From a bacterium (lineage in GTDB: Bacteria > Myxococcota_A > UBA9160 > UBA4427), in contig JANSYR010000001.1 of assembly GCA_024742285.1 (NCBI GenBank), forward strand, positions 434,001 through 498,000: DNA of 64,000 nucleotides, read 5' to 3'. Below, piece after piece: positions 35,362 through 42,365 of the stretch. The position numbers were made by a program, and so were the translations under genes. Under the pieces are notes generated by a model. It ran no database searches and was not told the DNA's origin. It worked only from the letters and a program-made list of their open reading frames with translations. The stretch's first letter is position 1, and each line of letters begins with the position of its first letter.

Positions 35362-36615
35362 TCAGCGCTCTCCCGCATCGCCCACCACGGCGCCGACCGC
35401 GGCCGCGCCGACGGCATCCCCCCAGACGTTCACCGCGGTGCGGAAGCGATCGATCAGCCAGTCGATCGCGAGCAGGAGCCCGAGGCCCTCGAGCGGGAGA
35501 CCGACGGCCTCGAGGACGACGACCATCGTGACGAGACCGGCCTCGGGAATGCCCGCGGCGCCGATCGTCGAGAGCGTCGCCGTCACGAAGAGGGCCACCA
35601 TCGCGCCCGCGTCGAGGTCGACACCCACGGCCTGGGCGATGAAGACCGCGGCGACCGCCTCGTAGAGCGCGGATCCGTCCATGTTGACCGTCGCGCCGAG
35701 CGGAAGCACGAACCGGCTGACGTTCGCGTCGACGCCCGCTTCCTCCACGGCGTCGAGCGTGAGTGGGAGCGTCGCCGAGGAGCTCGCCGTGGCGAACGCC
35801 GTCGTGAGCGGCGTGCCCAGATCGCGCGCGTAGGCGAACGGATCGCGTCGAGCGACGAGTGTGAGCACGAGGCCCAGCGTGAGAATGCCATGGATCGCGA
35901 GCCCGCCGACGACGGTCAAGGTGAACCACCCGAGCCCGGTCAGCAGCGCGACGATTCCCTCGCTCCCGCCGGCTGCGCCGAGTCGCGCGGCCACTAGGCC
36001 GAACACGCCGATCGGTCCGAGCAGGATGATTCCGTGGACCATCTTGAGGATCGCGGCGAACACGCCCTCCACCAGCTCGGAGACGGGTCGACCACGATCG
36101 CCGATCATCGAGAGCGCGATCCCGAACGCGAGCGCGAAGAGGATCAGCGGAACGAGGTCGCCCGCCGTCGCCGAAGCGACGAGGTTGGGCGAGAGCAGAT
36201 TGCGCAGGACGTCCTGCCAATCCGTGCGACCCGCCGCGGAGGTAGCCACGTCCGGCGTCGCCGCACCCAACAGGTCGACGCCCTCGCCGGGCGCGATCAC
36301 GGTCACGGCGACCACGCCGAGTCCGATCGCACACGCGGTCGTCCCGAGATAGTAGATGGCGGTCGCGGAGCCCAGACGGCCGAGACGCCCCGAGTCTCCG
36401 ATCGAGGAGACGCCGTGCACCACGGAGAAGACGATCAGCGGGATCACCGTCATCCGGAGCGGCAGCAGCCACAGTTCGCCGAGGATTCCGACCTGCGCCG
36501 CCCGCTCGGGCGCGACCCATCCGAAGACGCCGCCGAGCAGAGCACCGGCCGCCATCGCAGCCAGCAAGCGATGGGATCTCGATCCCGCGCTCGCTTCCGG
36601 CTCAGCCGTGGACAC
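35362..36615 (-). CDS. Dicarboxylate/amino acid:cation symporter (DAACS, GltP-like)
   Basis: 417 residues from a GTG at 36615, preceded by GAGGGGGGCGCC. Eight membrane helices and two hairpins are recognisable. Signatures are the serine-rich hairpin FATASSSATLPLTLDAVEEAG, the helix-7 motif NMDGSALYEAVAAVFIAQA (NMDGT-like), GIPEAGLVTMVVVLEAVGLP and helix 8 AIDWLIDRFRTAVNVWGDAVGA, which keeps the Asp and Arg-Thr region that contacts acidic amino acids in glutamate transporters. The probable substrate is glutamate, aspartate or a C4-dicarboxylate, with Na+ or H+. It follows the papain-like gene by 105 bases on the same strand. Confidence 0.93.
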   Translation of the reverse strand: MSTAEPEASAGSRSHRLLAAMAAGALLGGVFGWVAPERAAQVGILGELWLLPLRMTVIPLIVFSVVHGVSSIGDSGRLGRLGSATAIYYLGTTACAIGLGVVAVTVIAPGEGVDLLGAATPDVATSAAGRTDWQDVLRNLLSPNLVASATAGDLVPLILFALAFGIALSMIGDRGRPVSELVEGVFAAILKMVHGIILLGPIGVFGLVAARLGAAGGSEGIVALLTGLGWFTLTVVGGLAIHGILTLGLVLTLVARRDPFAYARDLGTPLTTAFATASSSATLPLTLDAVEEAGVDANVSRFVLPLGATVNMDGSALYEAVAAVFIAQAVGVDLDAGAMVALFVTATLSTIGAAGIPEAGLVTMVVVLEAVGLPLEGLGLLLAIDWLIDRFRTAVNVWGDAVGAAAVGAVVGDAGER

Positions 36616-36720
36616 GGCGCCCCCCTCGCCCGGACTGCCCGCTGCGCCCGTGCGGTGCTCTCGCGCCGCGACCCGCCTCGCGTCCGCCCGCTTCACTCCC
36701 ACTCGGGATCATCGCCACGC

Positions 36721-38793
36721 TCACCGCCACTCGAAGTCCCGCCCCCACGTCTCGCGTGCGTGCGTCTCGATCTCGTCGATCGTCTCCTGCGGGACAGCGA
36801 AGCCGTCGCCGACCTCGTAGGGGTTGTAGTGGAAGGCATAGAGGTGGGCGGCAAAGTGCTCGAAGGGAAGCGAAGACTCGCCCGGCACCTCGCCATGCCC
36901 ACGCACGGTCGGTTCGACGTCACGGCCCCAGCGCTGCCGTCCCTCGTTGTTCGGATTGAAGAAGTACACCCGCAAGTCACCGCCGCCGTCGGACGTCACG
37001 CGCTGGATCGAGATCGCGTGGTATCCGAGGAGCTGGCCGTGGACGTCGGTCACGAAGATTCCGACCGGGTTCGGATAGATCAGATCGGCGTGGTCTGCGT
37101 AGCCCGGATGATGCGTCGCGAAGAAGAGACGGACGAACTCCGCGTAGCCCAGAACGCTCGCGCCGCCGACGTCGAAGATCGACGCGAAACCGTTCGGGAC
37201 CCAGCGTCCGTAGAGCGCGGGGTTCACCCATTTGTGCGGATCCTCGCCGCGGAGGGAGGCCTGCCGCATCATCTCGTCGTAGATGCGGTCGAGATGCGGC
37301 ACGAGGATGCGCGAGACCGGGTCCAGCGACGTCGTGTCGAAGACGCCTTCGGCGACGCCCCCTCCGAGTTCGTCGGACCGCAGCGGCCGGCCTTCGAAGG
37401 GAATCTCCACGGTCCCGTCCCGCGCGGCGCCCACGAGGTGCTCGAGGAGGTATCCCGGCGCCTGGAGACTCCACATACTGATCGCCCGTGCCGCCACGCA
37501 CGTCGGGTTCGAGCCCTGCCCCACGCCGAGCGGCTGCCCGAGAACGGAGACGACGCCCGCGATGAGCGCGCCATTCGCCGTCATCCCACTCCCGGAAGGC
37601 AAGGGGTCGAGGAGTGCCGAACGGACCTCGCTCCGCAGGTCGATCGTCCCCAGCTTGGCGAGAGAAGTCGCGACCTCCGGGCGTGAGAGCAGAGATCGCT
37701 CGAGCATCTGCGAGAGTCCGTGAATCGCGTCACAGGTCGCGGGCGTGATCGCCGCACCGATCAGATTCGCGACCAGCTCCGCGTTCTGCTCGAGGTCCGC
37801 CCTGCCCACGTCCGACAGACCGAGTGCGGTCGCGACCCGGTCGACGTCGCGCCGCACGCGGCGGAGCAGCACGGCGTGGAACCCGCTGGAGAGCCCCGTC
37901 GAGGCGAGCAGCTCTCCGAGCAGGGACACCTCTGAATCGACCGTCGCGTCTCCGGACTCGACGAGGTGGGCCCGGTAGGCAGTCAGCGAGCCGGCCACTT
38001 CTGCACTCGCGGACGGGAAACGACTCGCGCGGACGAAGCGATCGAGGCGCGCACGCGTTGCGTCCGACTCGCCGTCGACGGGAATCGACGTCGCCTGTTG
38101 GACGAGCCGGTGCAGCACGTCCACGCGAATCGGGCGCTGGGCCGCACGCTGCTCGATCTCTTCGACGACGCGGTCCAGGAGGCCGTCGGTCGGGATCTCC
38201 TCCTCGATCAGGCGAAAGAGGCGACGCGCTCTCGCCATCACCCGCGGCCGGACACGCGCCTCTTCCGTCTCCCCCTCGCCGTAGAGGAGATCGAGATTCA
38301 GCTTCATCACGTCCGAGAGGAACCGCCTCGCGTCGTCCTCCGACAGGTGCTCGTTCGCGTACTCCCCAGCGGCGATCGACAGCAATCGAATCTCGCTCAG
38401 CGCTTCTACGGTCGGGTAGACGCCTTCGCCGCGCAGCCCGGCGGCGACGAGCTCGGGAACCAGCCGGTCGACGCGTTCCCATGGACCGCCGCGAAAGACG
38501 CCAGCAGCGTCGAAGCGGCGGGCGTGGTGCCTGACGAAGCCGATGCTCTCGTCGTCGTCCAGTCCCTCCGCCGCGAGTCGGAAGAGTTCGGTCTGGTAGC
38601 GCGCCTTCGCGAAATCCCTCGCGCCTTCGAGATCGTCGAGGGCACGGACGAACGACGAAGCCCAGGCCCCGGTAGCCGGATGCGGCTGCGCTGCGCCGCT
38701 CTCGGGCGGCGCTGGTGGCTTGGCTGCCTTCGTCCGGGTATCCGCCGGAGGCGTTCCGGGAGAGCCCGCCGGGTGAGTGGTGGGATCAGACAT
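36721..38793 (-). CDS. Large protein with C-terminal papain-like Cys-His-Asn site (unknown family)
   Basis: 690 residues from the ATG at 38793, which overlaps the ATP-grasp stop in ATGTCTGA. Residues 1-40 are Pro/Ala-rich. Residues about 45-410 are mostly helical with no family I recognise (ARRFDAAGVFRGGPWERVDRLVPELV). The C-terminal 280 residues contain GVGQGSNPTCVAARAISMW: Gln426 is exactly six residues before Cys432, as in papain (Q-G-S-x3-C). His592 (LLGYHAISIQ) and Asn613 (YFFNPNNEG) follow with papain-like spacing. Residues C432, H592, N613 therefore form a plausible catalytic triad. It could be a peptidase, a transpeptidase or an amide-forming acyltransferase. No signal peptide is seen. 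Position between a peptide ligase and a glutamate-type symporter suggests work on a peptide or acyl amino acid. Confidence 0.75.
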   Translation of the reverse strand: MSDPTTHPAGSPGTPPADTRTKAAKPPAPPESGAAQPHPATGAWASSFVRALDDLEGARDFAKARYQTELFRLAAEGLDDDESIGFVRHHARRFDAAGVFRGGPWERVDRLVPELVAAGLRGEGVYPTVEALSEIRLLSIAAGEYANEHLSEDDARRFLSDVMKLNLDLLYGEGETEEARVRPRVMARARRLFRLIEEEIPTDGLLDRVVEEIEQRAAQRPIRVDVLHRLVQQATSIPVDGESDATRARLDRFVRASRFPSASAEVAGSLTAYRAHLVESGDATVDSEVSLLGELLASTGLSSGFHAVLLRRVRRDVDRVATALGLSDVGRADLEQNAELVANLIGAAITPATCDAIHGLSQMLERSLLSRPEVATSLAKLGTIDLRSEVRSALLDPLPSGSGMTANGALIAGVVSVLGQPLGVGQGSNPTCVAARAISMWSLQAPGYLLEHLVGAARDGTVEIPFEGRPLRSDELGGGVAEGVFDTTSLDPVSRILVPHLDRIYDEMMRQASLRGEDPHKWVNPALYGRWVPNGFASIFDVGGASVLGYAEFVRLFFATHHPGYADHADLIYPNPVGIFVTDVHGQLLGYHAISIQRVTSDGGGDLRVYFFNPNNEGRQRWGRDVEPTVRGHGEVPGESSLPFEHFAAHLYAFHYNPYEVGDGFAVPQETIDEIETHARETWGRDFEWR

Positions 38794-40009
38794 AGAAGTC
38801 GTACTCCTCGTAGTGTTCCACCAGCTCGCGAAGGACCTTCGGATCCTCTCCTGAAAAGAAGATCGTTCCATAGTGATTTCCGAATCCGATCCGTTCGGCG
38901 ACCTTGCTGGTCGCGGGTTCGAACATGTCGTGGCGCTCGAAGCAGGGGTGCTCGAGCAGAGCCGACGGCATGTCGAGCTCATGGACGCGCTCCTGCCGGG
39001 GGTAGACCATCAGGTTGGCCGAGTACCTCGTGGCCTCGGGGGCCGGCGGGAAGAAGCGGTCGAGCTCCTCTTCCGTCGTCTCCGGGCGCGCACAGAGCAC
39101 ATACGCTCCGTAGGCGTTGAAGCCGTGTGCTTCGCTGATCAGGTCGAAGATGTGTCCACCGGGGACGCGCGCAGCGACCTCGCCGAAGTTCAGATCGCCG
39201 TCGGCGTCGACGAAGTACTCGGGATGAATCACGCCGTACTCGACCTGGAACGCGCGAATCAGCTTCTCGACGGCCGCCTCGATCCGATCGCGGTATCGAT
39301 CTAGATCGGGCGACGCGGGAACGATCTGCGAGTAGCCGAGATGGACGTACTCCGTGATGTTCATGAAGCGAATCCGGCCGCGGTGGACGAAGGCCTCGAC
39401 CGAGAACTCCTGTCCGGAGATGTGGCTCTCCGCGAGGCACGGAAAGGCGTCGTCGGGAAGCGCCGCGACGTCGTCCTCCGAACCGATCACGACATGACCG
39501 ACGCTGCCCGCCGCGTTGAGCGGCTTCACGTGCACGGGGTCCGAGACGTCCTCGTGGGTCCGCAACATCGCCCGGTTCACGCGGCGGAAGAATTGCAGCG
39601 CGTCGTCGCGCGACGCGATCTCCTCGAAGACACCGACGCGAATGCCGTTCAGCTGCGCGTTCCGCTTCATCATCGCCTTGTCGCGGAAGAGGAGCGACCG
39701 CTGGAACGAGCGCGGATCTTCCCGCAGGACGCCGTTCACGGCCCCCGCCCATTCGACGGTTTCCTCGTAGAGCGGAACCGCGACGCTCGCACCGCGCTCG
39801 GAGAGCCGCTCTGCGAGTCGGCCCGACTCTTCGTTGCGGAGCCCGAAGTCCCAGGACTCCACGGGGATCCCGTCCTTCTCCAGCTGGTCGACGAAAGGCT
39901 CCGGGACGACGGCAATGAAGGGAACGTCGAGCTCGGTGGCCGCTTCCATCGTTTCGACGCTGTAGCCGAGGAGCGCGATCGGACGCCGATCGGTCGATGA
40001 CTCAGACAT
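38786..40009 (-). CDS. ATP-grasp ligase, probable L-amino acid/dipeptide ligase
   Basis: 407 residues from the ATG at 40009 (ATGTCTGA overlap with the GNAT upstream). The N-terminal Rossmann-like domain (ALLGYSVETMEAATELDVPFIAVVPEP) is followed by the ATP-grasp domain: RDKAMMKRNAQLNGIRVG, the adenine-site Lys in VHVKPLNAAGSVGHVVI, GQEFSVEAFVHRGRI, and the magnesium site HPEYFVDADGDLNFGEVAARVPGGHIFDLI with Glu and Arg. This pattern resembles BacD/carnosine-synthase-type ligases that join carboxyl and amino groups through an acyl phosphate. In context it should couple an amino acid or N-acetylated amino acid to another amine. Confidence 0.88.
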   Translation of the reverse strand: MSESSTDRRPIALLGYSVETMEAATELDVPFIAVVPEPFVDQLEKDGIPVESWDFGLRNEESGRLAERLSERGASVAVPLYEETVEWAGAVNGVLREDPRSFQRSLLFRDKAMMKRNAQLNGIRVGVFEEIASRDDALQFFRRVNRAMLRTHEDVSDPVHVKPLNAAGSVGHVVIGSEDDVAALPDDAFPCLAESHISGQEFSVEAFVHRGRIRFMNITEYVHLGYSQIVPASPDLDRYRDRIEAAVEKLIRAFQVEYGVIHPEYFVDADGDLNFGEVAARVPGGHIFDLISEAHGFNAYGAYVLCARPETTEEELDRFFPPAPEATRYSANLMVYPRQERVHELDMPSALLEHPCFERHDMFEPATSKVAERIGFGNHYGTIFFSGEDPKVLRELVEHYEEYDFYV

Positions 40010-40766
40010 GATTCGAGACCTCCTCTCGCTGGGAAAGGCCCGCGGCGCGTCGTGCGGACAGGTCCGCGGCGCGCGAGTGCTCCGCGATCGCCCAGCTGCG
40101 CGGAGCCGAGGCGGAACGGGCCTCCCTGTCGTCGGCCGGCTCGACGGCGAGCCCGTAGAGTTCGAAGCCCTCCTCGTAGTAGGGAGCGAGCCAACCGTCG
40201 TGCCAATCGAGCACCTCGTCGCGTTTCGTGGCGATCCGCTCGAAGCCGAAGCGGGTGTAGGCGCGGGTCGCCCACGTCGCCTCGGGATGCGCGATCAGCA
40301 CGAGGCCACGTTTGCCCTGGCGTCGGGCGCACTCGGCCGCGTGATCGAGCAGCTGAGGGCCGAACCTGCGTCCGGTCTCGTGCTCATAGACGTAGACGTA
40401 CCCCAGGTAGAGCCAGTCCCCGGCTTCCTGCGTGGACAGCACGCCGACGGGGTCGCCGCCGGACCAGCCGAGAAAAAAATCTCGCCGGTCGAAATTCTCT
40501 TCGATCCACTCCGGACCGACGTCGTGCTCGGACATGTCCTCGGGCTCGAGGAAAGGGCGGTACCAGTCGGCGGTCGAGCGCAGGATGTCCGCCGCGATCG
40601 GCATCTCCGCCCGCGTAGCGCGGCGTACGGTCATCCGGTCGCCGCGACGCGCGGCGCCTCGTCGACGTGGGCCGCTGGACCCGGGACGTGGGCCCGAGGC
40701 CAGGTCTCGTCCGCGGGGTCGAGCGCGCTCGGAGCGCTCGGTGGTGGGTGTCGTTTCGGCACTCAT
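40002..40766 (-). CDS. GNAT-family N-acetyltransferase (first of the ligase operon pair)
   Basis: 254 residues from the ATG at 40766, chosen for its strong ribosome site (AGGAGAACTGAAAC); a second ATG at 40634 would remove a 44-residue Pro/Arg/Gly-rich leader. The GNAT domain runs from MTVRRATRAEMPIAADIL through DFFLGWSGGDPVGVLSTQEAGDWLYLGYVYVYEHETGRRFGPQLLDHAAECARRQGKRGLVLIAHPEATWATRAYTRFGFERI, with acetyl-CoA loop GRRFG. A C-terminal region of about 65 residues (DEVLDWHDGWLAPYYEEGFELYGL) is unfamiliar. The start is 3 bases after the stop of the other GNAT. It probably acylates an amino group of the pathway intermediate. Confidence 0.87.
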   Translation of the reverse strand: MSAETTPTTERSERARPRGRDLASGPRPGSSGPRRRGAARRGDRMTVRRATRAEMPIAADILRSTADWYRPFLEPEDMSEHDVGPEWIEENFDRRDFFLGWSGGDPVGVLSTQEAGDWLYLGYVYVYEHETGRRFGPQLLDHAAECARRQGKRGLVLIAHPEATWATRAYTRFGFERIATKRDEVLDWHDGWLAPYYEEGFELYGLAVEPADDREARSASAPRSWAIAEHSRAADLSARRAAGLSQREEVSNHV

Positions 40767-40769
40767 GTT

Positions 40770-41315
40770 TCAGTTCTCCTTGGTTTCGGGACTCGGTATT
40801 CGGGGGGACGGGGAAGGGATCGGGGGAGACGGAGCGCCGTCGACGACAGCGTCCGAAGCCGTCGGAGCGAACGCCGCACGCTTCATGCGAATCCGCTCGC
40901 GACCGTCGAAGCCGCGATGTCGACTCACGGGCCGGAATCCGTATCGCTCGAAGAAGGCGGGCTGCGTCGTGCGGCACCACACGTCGATCGAGCGGGCGAG
41001 TTCGTCGCAGAGGAGCGGCTCGAGGACCGCACGTGCCAACCCGCGGCCGCGAAACTCGCGCGCGACGGCGACGGATCGCAACGACAGCGCGCCGTCCTCC
41101 GCGGGAAGGAGCGCAGCAGCAGCGACGACGGTCTTCGTGTCCGACGGCGTCGCGACCAGGAATCGGTGGGCGTGGGTACGAATCCACGCCTCCGGCTCCG
41201 GGACGCAGTTGCCCGCGGTTGCGCGCAGCAACGCCGAGATGGACGCGGCGTCGTCGCGACGCCCCGCTCGCAAGACGATCGAGGTGTCTGGGATCATCGA
41301 TTCGAGCCGACTCAT
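40770..41315 (-). CDS. GNAT N-acetyltransferase, ArgA/NAGS-like
   Basis: 181 residues from the ATG at 41315, in an ATGA overlap with the kinase stop. The GNAT core is IVLRAGRRDDAASISALL, RFLVATPSDTKTVVAAAALLPAEDGALSLRSVAVAREFRGRGLARAVLEPLL (acetyl-CoA loop RGRGLA) and WCRTTQPAFFERYGFRPVSRHRGFDG. The TQPAFFERYGFRP stretch and overall length resemble the short acetylglutamate synthases and the GNAT domain of ArgA. Beside a kinase with N-acetylglutamate-binding residues, making N-acetylglutamate or a close relative is the best guess. The C-terminal 25 residues are Pro/Ser-rich. Confidence 0.87.
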   Translation of the reverse strand: MSRLESMIPDTSIVLRAGRRDDAASISALLRATAGNCVPEPEAWIRTHAHRFLVATPSDTKTVVAAAALLPAEDGALSLRSVAVAREFRGRGLARAVLEPLLCDELARSIDVWCRTTQPAFFERYGFRPVSRHRGFDGRERIRMKRAAFAPTASDAVVDGAPSPPIPSPSPRIPSPETKEN

Positions 41316-42220
41316 GCGCTGATTCGCAGATCGCGCTCGTCTTCGGCGTCCGACTCGATGCGGGTCGCGAGGCCGGCCGCGAAGTCGTCGAAGCCGCCGA
41401 GCCGGACGGTCGGCACCCCCGCGCCGCAGCCGTCCGCTTCCGACGCGAAACGGGCCGCCCGGAGCTTCGGGATCATGCCGTCGGTCGCGACGCCCTCCTC
41501 GATCAGGTCGTCGATTTCGTCGGTCGAGATCGCGTCGACCGCTCGGCCCGCCGCGTCTCGCAGCGGCCCGGTCGTCACGAGATCGAGCCGGTCCGCCCCG
41601 AGCGCGCGCGCGATCGCGCCGGCCGCGACGTCGCCGTTCACGTTCATCACCTGATGCGACGGCCCCCGCGCGATCGGCGCGACGAGCGGAACCACGCCGT
41701 CGTCGAGCAGGCGCCAGACTCCGCGCGGATCGACGGTCGGTACGTCACCGACCTGCCCATAGCGCGCGAGGTCGAGGGGCTCGGCGCGGAGCAGGTCGTC
41801 GTCGAGACCGCTCAGCGACGATGCCTCGATCCCGACTTCGGCCATCGCGGCCAGGACGCGCGGCGCGACGAGGCCGCAGAGCGCCGCAGCGACGAGCGCA
41901 GCCCCCGATTCGGTGGTGACGCGGAGACCGCCTTCGTAGGTGCTGGGCAGGCCCGCCATGTCGAGCAGGGTCGAGATCTCCGGGCTGCCGCCGTGGACGA
42001 CGACGAGGCGTCCGCGAAGCGACTCCCGTTCCAGCATGAGCTGAAGCGCCTGGATGGCGCCGTGGGGTTCGAGCGCGCTTCCCCCCAGCTTGATCACCAC
42101 GAGGGGATCGCGGGCGTTCCGGCGGGTGGCGCCGTGCCTCGCACGGCGCTCGGGAACGGGCGGGTCGACCAGCGGGCGAATGGGTTGGGTGTTGCGGTGG
42201 GAGTCGAGCCGAAGTTGCAT
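41312..42220 (-). CDS. N-acetylglutamate kinase-like amino acid kinase (first gene of the operon)
   Basis: 302 residues from the ATG at 42220; ATG at 42229 or GTG at the VVIKLGG segment are alternatives because no clear ribosome site exists. The amino acid kinase fold shows VVIKLGGSAL (catalytic Lys), VVVHGGSPEISTLLDMAG (phosphate loop), YEGGLRVTTE (Arg that binds the N-acetylglutamate carboxylate), MNVNGDVAAGAIARALGAD (Asn and Asp that bind substrate) and TDGMIPKLRAA (second catalytic Lys). These are the ArgB signatures. About 40 Arg/Pro-rich residues precede the domain. No argC or argD is nearby, so it is not an arginine operon. A sigma-54-type promoter ends about a dozen bases before this start. 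Confidence 0.88.
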   Translation of the reverse strand: MQLRLDSHRNTQPIRPLVDPPVPERRARHGATRRNARDPLVVIKLGGSALEPHGAIQALQLMLERESLRGRLVVVHGGSPEISTLLDMAGLPSTYEGGLRVTTESGAALVAAALCGLVAPRVLAAMAEVGIEASSLSGLDDDLLRAEPLDLARYGQVGDVPTVDPRGVWRLLDDGVVPLVAPIARGPSHQVMNVNGDVAAGAIARALGADRLDLVTTGPLRDAAGRAVDAISTDEIDDLIEEGVATDGMIPKLRAARFASEADGCGAGVPTVRLGGFDDFAAGLATRIESDAEDERDLRISA

Positions 42221-42242
42221 CTGATTCATGGCGGGCTGCATG

Positions 42243-42259
42243 TGCAGGGCCCGTGCCAA
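42243..42259 (-). promoter_or_regulatory. Sigma-54 (-24/-12) promoter for the kinase-ligase operon
   Basis: Minus-strand sequence TTGGCACGGGCCCTGCA matches the consensus YTGGCACG-N4-TTGCA with one mismatch (CTGCA for TTGCA). The invariant GG and GC are at the correct spacing. Transcription should start near 42233, just before the kinase start codon at 42220/42229. A sigma-54 activator is encoded divergently, strengthening the call. Confidence 0.75.
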
Positions 42260-42306
42260 CGCCCGAGCAGCCTCTGCACGGATGCTCTCACGAGACGGGA
42301 CATACT

Positions 42307-42365
42307 TGGCACCTCGAAAAGTGCCACCCATGGCACTCTCGTCCAGAACGGGTCATAGTTGGCAC
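42307..42365. promoter_or_regulatory. Candidate enhancer: TGGCAC/GTGCCA repeat cluster
   Basis: Four copies of one hexamer lie here: TGGCAC at 42307-42312, GTGCCA at 42321-42326, TGGCAC at 42331-42336 and TGGCAC at 42360-42365. The first two form a 6-8-6 inverted repeat and the second and third a 6-4-6 inverted repeat. They are about 75-130 bases upstream of the predicted sigma-54 start, where activators normally bind, and directly before the activator gene, so autoregulation is likely. Confidence 0.55.

Noticed and set aside
34124-36520. 798-codon version of the M20 hydrolase
   Set aside because: The N-terminal 390 codons are antisense-like, Arg/Gly-rich and overlap the symporter; the M20 domain starts at 35344.
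34124-42220. Identification of the operon as arginine biosynthesis or as the known NAGGN pathway
   Set aside because: No argC/D/F/G/H is present, the ATP-grasp is not fused to a GNAT, and there is no asparagine-synthase-like or M42 gene; a papain-like protein and symporter are present instead.
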